Origin: Theobroma cacao
Lineage: Eukaryota > Streptophyta > Magnoliopsida > Malvales > Malvaceae
Direction of reading: 5' to 3'
Assembly: GCF_000208745.1 (NCBI RefSeq)
Contig: NC_030858.1
Coordinates: forward strand, 3,434,563-3,498,562
DNA: 64,000 nucleotides
Part shown: in pieces, positions 38,818 to 50,890 of the stretch
Numbering within the stretch: position 1 is the stretch's first letter
How the letters are laid out: the number at the start of each line of letters is the position of its first letter
The notes under the pieces: model-generated
What the model was told of the DNA's origin: nothing
The model's database searches: none
What the model saw: the letters and a program-made list of their open reading frames with translations, nothing else
Translations under genes and position numbers: made by a program

Positions 38818-41408
38818 ATGTCAATCTCCGTTGCAAGGTTTGTCGCATCCGGGGGCAAGAAAAAACTTTTCTTGGCTCTCTTTGCGTCTGTCCTTCTAGT
38901 CACTGCCATAGTTAGCATTGCCACCACCGTATCCGTCTCCAAAAGGAAATCTAGCAACAACAACAGCAATAATGCAGCGCACTCCATCATCAAATCTTCC
39001 TGTAGTTCCACATTATACCCAGAGTTATGTCTCTCAACGATCTCTGCTGCCCCAGATGCTGAGACCAAGATCAAGAGCCCCAAGGCTGTTATCGTAACGT
39101 CAATGAACTTGACAATAACTGCTGTCCAAAGTAACTATTTATCCATCAAGAAGCTCATCAGCACAAATAAGAACCTCACGAAACGTGAAAAGACTGCCCT
39201 TAATGACTGTCTTGAACTGGAAGATGAAACTTTGGACGAGCTCTACAAAGCTGAACAAGATCTCAGCGACTATCCCACTTTTAACAAGTCCATTTCGCAA
39301 CATGCTGATGAACTCAAGACCCTTCTCAGTGCTGCAATGACCAACCAAGAAACTTGCCTTGATGGATTCTCTCACGATAGTGCGGATAAAAAGGTTCCAC
39401 TCAATCTTCCAAGTTAAATTTTATGTTTCTCAATTACCATTTTCACTAACTAATTAATGACTGCATTGTCTTGATTTCAAAAGGTGAGGCAAGCGTTAAT
39501 AGATGGGCAGATGCATGTGTTCCATATGTGTAGCAATGCACTGGCAATGATCAAGAACTTGACAGACACGGACATGGCAAGTCAGGGTTACCCATCAGGG
39601 CGGCAACTTGAGGAGCAAGACGAAACAGAATGGCCTGAATGGTTGTCGGCGGGAGACAGGAGACTGCTGCAGGCGCCAACAGTTACCCCTGATGTAACCG
39701 TGGCCGCTGATGGCAGCGGTGACTTCCGCACGGTGTCGGAGGCGGTGGCGGCTGCACCGGAGAGAAGCACCAGGAGATACATTATAAAGATTAAGGCTGG
39801 AGTGTATAAGGAAAATGTGGATGTGCCAAGGGGGAAGACCAATCTCATGTTTGTGGGAGATGGGAGGGTTAATACCATCATCACTGCTAGCAGAAACGTT
39901 GTCGATGGCAGCACCACTTTCAACTCTGCCACTGTGGGTGAGTGATGATTTTGAAATTTATGCGATTTCAGTTTAAATTCTTTTCTCAGATTTTCAATGC
40001 GAATTATTTAGGAGTACTAAAACTAAATTACAATAATTTGCAATTTTTCATACGAGGGGGACACAGAGAGTGGAAAATGGAGTATTTGATGTTGCTTTTC
40101 ATATAGGCTAGGCGAAAGCTTTAGGTCATCTTAGATTTTTTTTTAAAAGAAGCAGTTTTTCATTTTTTAGAGTTATTTCCTAGCTTCTAAGAAACTACAA
40201 GTAATCATGTATTTGTGGAAGTGAACTTTGAAGCGATCCTGTCTTTGGCTAAAAAAGGAATTGTTCACTATTTTTAACGAGTCAACCAATTTAATCTTGG
40301 AAGACCGCTGCCTGAAGCTAACTCTTAGATGAATAAAACTGAAGCTCATAACACGAAGAGCCTTGGTCCTTGAGATAATGAAAGATTATTAAATTCTGAA
40401 CTACTTAGATCTCAAAATCTCAATCACAACAGAACAGACAGGGCCTTGATGCTCAACATTGTTACTCCGGTGCCCTCTATTGTGGTGAATTTCCAGCTGG
40501 TGGACAATAATATTTGTCAGAAATTCAATACTAAATTTTCAGATTGACGTGACGTCTGTCATAAACTCTAGCAAACAGACAAGTAAATCGTGTCTTTTAC
40601 AAACTGAGAAGTCCGCTATTCCGTAGGGTCTTCAATGAATTTGGGACCTCCACATGTACCTATCTAAATCCTTTTTTTTTTTAAAGTTTAAACAATTTCT
40701 ATATGTCCGCTTGCAGCTGCCGTAGGAGACGGGTTCTTGGCCAGGGACATTACATTTCAGAACACGGCTGGACCATCAAAGCACCAAGCAGTGGCGCTGC
40801 GTGTGGGATCAGACTTATCGGCATTCTACAGGTGTGACATGTTAGCATACCAGGACACTCTCTATGTGCACAGCCTTCGCCAATTCTATGTACAATGCCT
40901 TGTAGCAGGTACTGTGGACTTCATATTTGGAAACGCAGCAGCAGTTTTTCTAAACTGTGACATTCATGCTCGTCGACCCAATCCAGGCCAAAGGAACATG
41001 GTCACCGCACAAGGCCGCGATGACCCTAATCAGAACACTGGAATTGTGATCCAGAAATGCAGGATTGGTGCAACCTCAGATTTACTGGCTGTTAAGGGAA
41101 GTTTTGCCTCTTATCTAGGGAGACCATGGAAACAATATTCGAGGACCGTTATTATGCAATCTAATATAAGTGATATCATCCACCCAGCTGGCTGGTTCGA
41201 GTGGAATGGACCATTTGCACTAGATACATTGACATATCGGGAGCATCAGAACACTGGGGCTGGTGCTGGGACGTCAAACAGGGTTACATGGAAGGGGTAT
41301 AAGGTAATTACCAGCGTAACTGAGGCGCAGGGCTATACTGCTGGGAATTTTATTGCAGGCGGTAGTTGGTTAGCCGCTACGGGCTTTCCTTTCTCTCTCG
41401 GTCTTTGA
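38818..41408 (+). CDS. Type-I pectin methylesterase with PMEI pro-region
   Basis: Three exons, 38818-39393, 39484-39937 and 40717-41408, join in phase to 573 residues. The N-terminus has a signal anchor (KKKLFLALFASVLLVTAIVS). The PMEI-like pro-region has all four expected cysteines (SSCSSTLYPELCLST, LNDCLEL, NQETCLDGF). A DRRLLQ motif is the usual processing site before the catalytic domain. The catalytic domain has all expected motifs: KHQAVALR, YQDTLY (acid Asp), VDFIFGNAAAVF (nucleophile Asp) and LGRPWKQYSRTV (Arg). It removes methyl esters from wall homogalacturonan after export. It converges on the LKR-only gene (729 bases between stop codons). The first intron is only 90 bases, and reading through it would truncate the protein. 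Confidence 0.95.
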
Positions 41409-42136
41409 ATTATGGCTGAAGTTTAGATTCACGTGATTCAGATTAAGAGTATTATTGCCAAGTTTTCCTTTGCTCTTTGACATTTCGAATCAACTTGTTT
41501 CCATGAGGTTATTAATAAGTTACAAGCTGAATTCCGCAAAGCAAAGATTATTTAACTAATATCTTGAAATAGAGATACAAAGTTTATTTCCAAATTAAGT
41601 GCATGGGTTGGCGAATGAGTAGCTAGATAAGTTGATAACATCCCACGAGAAAACTCATGAAAAAGCAGAACAGAAGCCCACTCTCAGTTAAGACTTTACT
41701 CATGGAAAAGCAGTACAGAAGCCTACTCTCTGTTAACTTTAAGATCAATAAATCTTAAAAACAATAATGGTGAGTAAAGCCAAAGAAATGAAGAAGGAGA
41801 TCACACAGTAAAACTGGAAATATCTCATTCATATCCCACGCTACAATAAACTGCCACTATTTAGAAGCCACAACGAAATGGTTTTAAAGTAGACCTCATA
41901 CAACCAGTTTGATGCATTATCTTAAAACAAGGAAATAAGCCACGTGACCATTACATCTACTGAGGCTAACAACCAAAGAAAAAATAACAAACAACAAGAA
42001 AATAAAATGAAATAAGAACAGGTACATAGCACGTTGGATCATATAAGTAAAGAGAGCATGAGACAATCACATGGTTGTCACTTTACCAACGGGTTTAAGC
42101 AAGCTCTGCACCATACTGCAAATCAAGCTTCCACCT
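41409..42136. other. Convergent 3' flank; no SDH sequence remains
   Basis: I searched this stretch, on the minus strand, for the linker and SDH exons that follow LKR exon 10 in the bifunctional copy and found none. An AATAAA-type signal on the minus strand is present near 41583-41588. It should hold the 3' untranslated regions of the two convergent genes. Confidence 0.55.
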
Positions 42137-45100
42137 CTAACACTCTCGGTTAGACTTTCTCAGACTAGGAATATATTCATATAACGGGGTGAGGGCTCCT
42201 CCATGGGCTATACAAGCTTTCTTTAGGACGGGGGGTAATTTACTTATGTCTGCTGTTGATGCTAGGCTGCCAATGAACTGCAACAGGAGTCCTCCAAAAT
42301 GTTCGGAAGCCTTGCAACAATCAAAATGGCATTTTAAATCAGTCAGATATTTTATGGGCTCTGACATATCTTACATCTACCGCACATACAAATTGAAATT
42401 TACGTAGTAAGATAAAAAATTATTGCTTAATTAGGAGGAGAGTGTTGAACCTCTTTTGCAAACTCCGTTGGAAGGTTGTCGACTACAGAACATATCACAC
42501 CATTTCCCTCCATGCCATTGTGGTATGAATCAGTAATAGCATCATATCTGATAATTGAAAATTATAAGAGTGATAAGAGAATACTAGAAAGCAACTTTTC
42601 TGTCAAAGGAAGCCTAACAGATGTAAACTCCAATCGCATCTCCTTATTGCACTCATATCTTCTTCATGCTTGATTAGTATGAAAAGTCCTGTCTTTTCTT
42701 ATGATTTTATAGAATTTTTGCGTTTTAAAATAATTCGTTTCCCTCTCCAAAGATGAAGTATAAGAATTTTCAAAAGATGTGATTCTTTAAGTTAATTTTG
42801 CATCAAAAAATAGGGAATGTAGCAGAATATTGTGCTAGCATCAGGAAATGATAGAACAGATATATGGGACTAAATGAAAATTATGAATTTATGAGGACAA
42901 TACCTGAAGAAAGGCGAATCAATCGATGTGGTCCTGTTAAGAATCTCTATTGAACCTTCCATATCACAAGTTAAGTCTGAGATTGCAATAAGGTGGCATC
43001 CTTTCCTCACAAGATCTTGAAGCTGCTGGGTACTCAACAACCGGGGAAATCTTTTCTCCCAATAAATGCAATTAACTGCCAGAGGATAAAATAAGATTCT
43101 ATCAAAGTGTATACGCTCATTTAAGCAGACAGGTGATTAGGAAGGTTAAAGATAGTTTAGATTATCTGGAAATTCATGGAAAGAAGACGAGACGAAACCT
43201 ATTATTATTTTTTGATCAAGTACAATTGCAAGAGTTGCAAAATAGACAGTGTTGGCAAATTCAAAGGTGCCACATACCAAACACAGATACATATGGTGCT
43301 ATTCTTTCATGGAAAACAGGCTTGTAGCATTCTGGATGTGCATAATAGTCAGCCTGAAATAAGGAGAAAAGGAGACGGAAAGGAAGAAACTGTAAGGACA
43401 TGCTTTTCCGGTTGAAGACAATATTATATTCATCAAACTTGGAAAAAGAGAACATGGCCGGAAACTTACAAAGACTAAAAGCAGTTAAAACATGGATTTA
43501 ACATGCTACATTTCCCTTATAAATAATCTCAAGTATAAACCCAAATTGTAAGTGTTTTGATCAATAGCTTAAATTGTTGTTCATCTTGTTGAGATCATGT
43601 GATGATAATTGGATCCACCACCGTTGCCCAAGAACTTTACTTCTCTGCTTATTATCCAAAGGCACAATATTTTTTAGAGCTTGCCTCCTCTTGGTGACAA
43701 AAAACATATGGTAGTATCTGAACCTATTAATGGAATTCTATGAAACATATCTATGTATCAATGGACTTCAGGCTAACAGAACCCAAAAACCAAAACAAAA
43801 AAATTAGAGTTACCTTATCAAATACTTTAGGATTGTCTTTGTGCTCAACCATGTCTTGAGAAGTCACCACACAACCATATACCTCAAAGACTCTCTCTGA
43901 TGCCTGACCAGGCAAAGGTGGATCCCTGGCCTAACAATAAGATATTTCATGTAAACTAAAAGAATGTAGTTCAATGTAATTTATCAGATAAGCAAAGTAG
44001 AGAAGACTAGCACCTGTACATCAATTGGAACTTAGAAGCATTAATAAACAAATCTCCAATTTGGAACTTTGAACAGTTAATTCTATTATCATTTCTCACT
44101 GTTATTGCAAGTTCTAGAAATATACTAGAAACCATATCTATAACCTCAGGAAATATGAAAGAGTGAGTGCTTTAACCTATGATAAAAGTTTAATGACATC
44201 TAAATGCACTACAATCTGATCTCTTGATCAGAGTTTTTTTTTTTCTCGAAAATCATTCTTAATCAATTTTCACCAAAATGCAATATCATCATGTTTGTGA
44301 TAAAATTTAGCACTAAAAAATCACAAGATAAACAAATAAATAAATAAAAGCACAAAAAAACAATAAAATATACAGCACCAGCAACAAAATAATTAAGAAA
44401 ATAAATAAAAAGTACCAAACAAACAATAAATTTTACAACACCAGCAACCAAAAATATACAAATTTGGAAAACAAATAATAAACCTAAAAACTTAACGAAA
44501 TCCGAGCTTTTGGAGAGAAGAAGGTAGAGAAGGAAATATTGTGGGCTTCAGTATTCGAAAAAACGGGGCTTGAGGAACAGGTTTAAGGAGCAAATAATCA
44601 TTCTAAAACCAGTCTTTTACAACAAGAACTTAGTTCTAATCTTTCCAAAAAAAAAACTTAGTTCTAAGAATTAACAAATTAATCTAAATAGAAAATAATT
44701 TTCAAACTAAAGCATACTTTCTCAAATAGTTGGGGAAGTTTGCTTGGATCAACAAAAGTGTGAGGAAGAAGCTTAAACATCTCTTGTGCCCCAAGAGATC
44801 CTGTAGGAAAAAAAGAAACAAAAATAAGATATACTATATAAAGGAATGTTGGAAAAATAATGAGAGACAAGGGAATATAAAATAAAATAAGTAAAAACAG
44901 TAAATGGTATGAGGTATGGTATCACTGTCTTTTAAGGATAATTTTTATCCCTTTGCAGTATAAAGCTCTGTGCAAAAGGACTGTAACGATTATCCTCCTA
45001 AATTCAACAGACCTTTCTTTATAGTTTGCACAAACTAATAAAGAATGACATGAACAGCAGAAAGAAAGAACCCAACTAAGAAAGAACCCAACTAAGAAAG

Positions 45101-48100
45101 AAAAGAAGCAGAGAAGACTTAAAGAGAAGATGAAAGGCTTTCGTGTGTGTTGTGACTGAGGGTGTGAGACTATATTTATAGGCAGAGAGTGAAAAACAAG
45201 ATAAACATTGGAGCAAAATCAGGAAAGCTAGGTAAATCAAAGGTTTGACCTTTCTTTATAATGTGCACAAACTAATAAGGAACGACATGAACAGCAGAAA
45301 GAAAAAACCCAGCTAAGAAAGAAAGGAAGCAGAAAAGACTTAAGAGAAAATGACAAACTTTGTTGTGTGTTGTGAGTGAGGGTGTGAGATTGTATTTATA
45401 AGCAGGGAGTGAAAACCAAGATAAACGTTTGAGCAAAACCAGGAGAGCTAGGTAAATCAAAGGCTTGACGCTTCCTTATAGTTTACACAAACTAATAAGA
45501 GATGACATGAAGAGCAGAAAGAAAGAACCCGGCTAAGAAAGAAAGGAAGCAGAGAAGACTTAAGAGAAGATGAAAGGCTTTGGTGTGTGTTGTTAGTAAG
45601 GGTGTAAAGCTGAATTCATAAGCAAGGTAACTAAAAAGGAATGGCATGAATAGCAAAAGGAAAGAGCCCAACTAATAAAAAAAGAAGCAGAGAAGACTAA
45701 AAGAGAAGATGAAAGACTTTGTTGTGTGTTGTGAGTGAGGATGTGAGGCTGTATTTATAAGCAAAGAGTGAAATCCAGAATAAACGTTGGAGCAAAACTA
45801 GGAGAGCTAGGTAAACCAAAGGCTTGACCCTTCTTTGTAGTTTGCATAAACTAATAAAGGATGACATGAACAATGAACGATAGGAAGTAGAGAAGACTTA
45901 AAGAGAAGATGAAAGGTTTTGGTGTGTTGTGAGTGAGGGTGTGAGACTGTATTTATAGGCAGGGTATCTAAGGTTGAAAAAGCTTAAAAAATTAAAACCA
46001 AGATACAAAAATTCATTTGGGCACAACCCATACGTATAATCACGCGCAAGGAAGAGAAATATGAAATTTCTTAAAATCTAACCCAATTTTGTGTGCGTGC
46101 AAGTCCACTCCGTTTTCCTTACTTGCAATTAACCCATAGTGAGTTTTCATATATAAAGCATTCATCTTTCTTATATCTTGACAATGTAAAATATTTGAAC
46201 TTGATGAAATACACTATTCTCCAACAACTATTTGGTTGGTATTTTTGTAACTTGCTTGATGCTTCATAAAAGCAAAAGAGTACAAAATGCCTTTACAAGA
46301 AAGGCAAAATGTATTTTGAATAATTAACAAATTAAAAATTAAAATTTAGTGACTAACATATTATGATTTTACTCTCATATAGCAATGAAACAATTATACT
46401 TAAATATTTATTGCACTTTTCAACTATTTGATTATTTTTTATCAGATATACTTTTTGCATTTTACTTTTTTTCTTCTTAATCAGAAATCCTGAAGAAGTT
46501 GTTCAGGGCCTCATGAAGTAACGGCTGTGGTTTGAACTCTGCCACCAACATACCGGGATGTGGGGTGAGTTACTGTTCGATGCTCAATCAAGTTTTGGGG
46601 GCAAACAGAGCAGCCTTCAAAAGTAAGGAAGAAATTATCAGAAAAAACAGAAATTGTCTGGTAATACTCAGAATTGAGAATACCATGGATTTTGAAGATA
46701 GTTTAATTGAGTTTTTCTTCCTGAAGAGTAATTATCATGATACATTTAAGACGAAGTAAATATATTAGCCAATATTCAGGCTGTACAATCTCCAGGCTAT
46801 AAATCTAACATTTTATTATAAGAGCAGTGAATTGCAACTTTAGAATACCTTTTCCGGAACCGGTAAAAACAAAGACGAGAGGACAGATTCCTGATGGCAA
46901 CCCCTGCCCTGCAATCTCGTCTCCTACAGAAATTACAGCTGCCTTAGCAGCAGTCACTGAAGGATACATGTAAGATGCACCCAGTGACAGGAAGGGCGTT
47001 GAATATCCAAGATTTAAATACCCTGTGAATTGTAAAGACCCTTGAAATCAGCTTAGCAATCAAGTAGAAGTGAACAATATATATTTGCAAGCGATGCTTC
47101 AGGCTCAAGTTTCCGTTGTATCAGAAAACAAAGATTAAGGATAAAACATATTGGCAATATTTTACATTTAATGATTCAAGATATCAGAAAATAATCGAGA
47201 CTCAATTCTGCATAAGTAATAAGCCTCCATTAAAATAAAAGCCCCTTTATTGGAAACGCCAAAAGGGATTGTAAGTTGAGAGCTTACTCTCCCCTAGTCC
47301 TCGCAATAAGTCAATTAAAGCCACTCTTCCAGCAAAGTTTCCAAAAGCAATTAATCTCTTCCCATTGTCTCCATCAACAAGCTCGTAGTCAAATAATGTC
47401 GCCCTTTCAGCCAGGATCTATACCAGAAAGAGCCAATAGCATTATATCTAAGTTTTGCATGATAGACTGTTGATGAATATGAAGTGCCTTGTCCAACAAG
47501 GGCATGTTTTCTTCCTGTGCCTTGTGAGTGTGTGAAAAGAAGGCATAAGCTGTATCACGACGAATCATCTCCAACTGCATCAGAAGGCAGGGGACAACTA
47601 TGTTAAACTTCCCATATTCACCAAAAACCAAAACAAAAAAGAAAACCATGTACTTCAAATTTTGAACTATAGTTTGTAAAGTTTATGATGAATATATAAT
47701 TAGCGAAAGATCCATGAGCAATTATGATTGTTAATCAATTTTCTTTAAACATACATCGTAACAAAGCAATCAAATCAATTAAGGTTAAACATTTGTTAAG
47801 ATTTATTCAAATTTTATTATACAAAATTAAAAACTTTGCCTAAAGAACTCTACAAATTAAGTACTTAGTTAGGATTTAACAAACAACAGAAAACAAAAAA
47901 ATAATAATATACTAGTAAGAATAAAGAGAAAAAGAGAAATTAAGAGTCAGAAGAAGTTGGCATTATTACCCTCGGCTTTTTGATGCCCAAGACGAGGCCA
48001 CATGCCGACAAGTCGTCTGATATTTCACAGCCGACCTCTTCGTAGAGTTTATCATCAAAGATGCGCTTGGTGGATGGTTGCACGATGATGCGAGCAACAC

Positions 48101-48221
48101 CAGGACTTTTATCCCTGCCACCGTTGAGAAGTCGAGCACACTGTGCTGGTGTCAAAGGCGCCCTTCTTTCCCACTTATTTGAAGTTTCAGACAGGATCCC
48201 AACCACTCCATTTCCAAGCAT
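42137..48221 (-). CDS. Monofunctional lysine-ketoglutarate reductase (LKR-only paralogue)
   Basis: Ten exons: 47970-48221, 47488-47574, 47288-47417, 46849-47022, 44718-44800, 43814-43930, 43278-43353, 42904-43075, 42451-42547, 42137-42310. Exons 2-9 have exactly the same lengths as LKR/SDH exons 2-9, and the total is 453 residues. The protein aligns throughout with the LKR half ([20 protein letters not shown] at the start, YEYIPSLRKSNREC at the end). Exon 10 does not splice: where the bifunctional gene has CAGA|GTAAGC, this copy reads CCGAGA|GTGTTAG, giving Cys-stop. The SDH half is absent. The exon 2 donor reads AAG|GCACTT, a weak GC site. Substitutions at otherwise similar places include GGSIEF to EGSIEI and VGGHGKR to VDGDNGKR. 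No frameshift or internal stop was found, so it looks functional, with altered activity possible. The fourth intron is 2 kb and full of tandem repeats. Confidence 0.88.
45005..45965. repeat. Five tandem units of about 220 bases in LKR-only intron
   Basis: The anchor GTGTGTTGTGAGTGAGGGTG recurs near 45141, 45364, 45585, 45722 and 45923, with spacings of about 223, 221, 137 and 201. The shorter spacing marks a deletion. Units also share AACTAATAA.GAATGACATG, GAAGCAGAGAAGACTTA and a TATTTATAGGCA motif. Located in intron 4 between exons ending 46849 and starting 44800. Confidence 0.85.
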
Positions 48222-48479
48222 ACTGCTCTTCCCCAGATCTACGTTGTCTTATCACTCAATAGTTAGCAAATATATCTTTCCAGAAAAGGCAGATAGTTAG
48301 CAAATATAAACGGAACGGAATCTTACAAAAATGTGGTCAGAAAGAAAAGAAAAGAAAAGCTGTCAACCTCGAGCGTTCTGGAAGTGGTAAGAACTTTGTC
48401 GTAACCTCCTTGTTTGATGACACGAGGCCAAATTTTGGTATTTTTATACCTATCCATAAGGCATCACGTACAAAAACTT

Positions 48480-48995
48480 TTAAATTATTTTAAAAATTTA
48501 AATAAATTTTTATATTTTTATTATATTTAATTAAATTTTTATATTTTTTATTTTAAATCAAATAAATTTTTATATTTTTTATTTTAAATTAAATAAATTT
48601 TATTATTAACGATTGATTTAATCAAATGTTATTTATTTTTCTATATCGCATGACGTTATTGTGATATATTAAAATATTATAATTAATTATGATGTGATAT
48701 ATTAATATATCATAATTGATTATGACATGATATATTAATTTAATATAAAAAAATAATTATGTAACATTTTTAACCTTTCACATCAATGTCATATTAGTAC
48801 CATATGAATATAAAATGACAAGTGATATTTTCACTAATAACAGTTAATCAATTATTAGTCATAAAGACTTATTTGATCCAAAATAAAAATACAATACTTA
48901 ATTAAACACAATAAAAGAATAAAAATTTATTTGAATATTCTTGAATAGTTTAGGTATTTATTCGATATTATACCTAATTTTAACTATTTTTAATT
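48480..48995. repeat. MITE copy 1 with long inverted arms
   Basis: The left arm (ATTTAAATAAATTTTTATAT, TTATTATATTTAATTAA) is the inverted counterpart of the right arm (TTAATTAAACACAATAAAAG, AAAAATTTATTTGAATATTC). The centre has repeated TGATATATTAAT words. It is related to 50360-50890. No coding capacity. Confidence 0.6.
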
Positions 48996-49059
48996 AACAG
49001 AAAAGATTTTGGGATAAAATTTCCCTCAATGAAACTTCTTCATATTTAAACGCACATGT

Positions 49060-49640
49060 TACACGTCATGTTTAAAAAATATTATTATTATATATCATGT
49101 TAAAAAAAAATTGTTATACATCATAATTAAAAAATATTGTTGATACACACCATGTTGAAAAAAAAATTATTACATGTCATGTTTAAAAAATATTATTGTT
49201 ACACGCTATGTTCAAAAAAATTTTGTTACTTGCTATATTTAAAAAATATTGTTGTTATACGTTATGTTCAAAAAAAATTTTACTATATGTCATTTTGAAA
49301 AAAAAAATATTATTACATGTTATATTCAAAATAATTTTGCTATACACTATATTTACAATGTTACTATACACCATGTATAAAAAAATTTTGTTGTTCGTCA
49401 TATTTAAAAAAATGTTACTACACATTATATACAAATACATGTTGTTACATGTTATGCCATGTTTAATATATTTGTTACACACAAAGTACATTAGATTTGT
49501 TACATGCAGGCATGACATGTAACAATTTTGAGCTGTAATCTAATTTACAGATTTCATTTCACTTATAATTTCAACCATCAATTTTAGGGTTTTATGAATA
49601 TAAACTAATAAATCTAAAAACAAGTTGTTACACGTCATGC
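49060..49640. repeat. Degenerate minisatellite, unit about 32 bases
   Basis: Repeats of the type TGTTACACGTCATGTTTAAA followed by AAATATTAT recur about 12-14 times to 49460, with further isolated copies at 49495 and 49625. Units are quite diverged. The open frame here is a by-product of the repeat. Confidence 0.85.
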
Positions 49641-50359
49641 CATGTTCTTTGGCCTGTAAATCAGCGATCATATAACGAGATGACAAAAGATAGACAGAGA
49701 AATAGTGATGGCATTAAAATTATAGAGAGTTGGAATGTAAAAGAGACAGACAATATTTAATTTATCTAGATGGCAAGAGTGAGAAATTGAGGCAAAATAT
49801 AATATTGTCTGAAATAATTTAAATGATATTTTTGTCAAATTATAACAAAAAATAATAAAAATAATTAACTTTATATTGAAATTTATTTTGAAAATAAGAT
49901 TTAGTAAACAGTTAACTTCATATCTCACAATTTGCTCTTTCAATAAACTTCCATGATAATGTTAGTGAACCTCTATCATTAGGCGTTAACAGCCTCTATT
50001 ACTAGGCGTTAACGTTAATTTATAAATCCATGTCTAACTTTAATTCGGCGTTAATGCCAATGTTGTGAGGACCTGATATTAATGATTTTAGTTGCTTTGC
50101 CCAAAACTCAAAAACTCGAAGGCCATGTATCCTCTAATTGAAATTATGGTAGAATAATTGCAAACTCAATGAATTTATACCCTATCTATTAAACATTTTT
50201 CTTCTCTCTCGTTTAGAATTGCTAGACCTTACTTGGGGGAATGTTAAGTTAGAATCCACTTAATTTCCTTCAACTTAACCCTTTTTTTTTCTTTTATAAA
50301 AAAGAAAAACTCAATGAGCAAGTTTTTGATACAAAACATTTATATAATATCTGATATAA

Positions 50360-50890
50360 TGTTCAAATAATTTCCTAAACCATTTAAGAAAATTTAAATA
50401 AGTTGTTATTCTTTTATTACATTTAATCAAGTCTTTTACTTTTATTTTGGGTCAATATGATTGATAATTGATTAATTGTCATTAATCAAAAAATTACTTT
50501 TCATTTTATACACACATTACATTAATATGACATTCATGTATAGGATGAAAAATATTACCTAATTATGCTATCATGCCATATTAACATATTATGTTATCAT
50601 CAATTATGATACGTCAATATACCATATCATTATCAATTATGATATATTGACATGTCATATTAGTATTACACGATATAGAATGATAAATGACATTCTGACT
50701 AAATCAATCATTAGTTATAAGAGTTTATTTAATTTAAAATAAAAATATAAAGACTTATTTAGTTTAAAATATAAATACAGTAATTTAATTAAATACAATA
50801 AAAGTATAAGGATTTATTTGAATTTTTTAAAATTATTTAGAGGTTTTTTGGGATATTATGTCATAGTATTTTTATGGGATGAAAAGAGCT
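50360..50890. repeat. MITE copy 2, same family as 48480-48995
   Basis: The left arm (AATTTCCTAAACCATTTAAG, TTTTATTACATTTAATCAAG) mirrors the right arm (TTAATTAAATACAATAAAAG, AATTATTTAGAGGTTTTTTG). The interior shares TTGATTAATTGTCATTAATC and TATGATATATTGACATG-like words with the first copy. Confidence 0.6.

Noticed and set aside
41409..42136. Possible remaining SDH exons of the LKR-only gene
   Set aside because: None of the linker or SDH sequence seen in the bifunctional gene can be found here on the minus strand.
46440..46760. Gene-like patch in intron 4 of the LKR-only gene
   Set aside because: A short frame reading NPEEVVQGLMK then RLWFELCHQHTGMWG is interrupted by a stop and has no continuation; too weak to call.
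49196..49522. 108-codon open frame with a repetitive peptide
   Set aside because: It is produced by the minisatellite and is open on both strands; no protein features.
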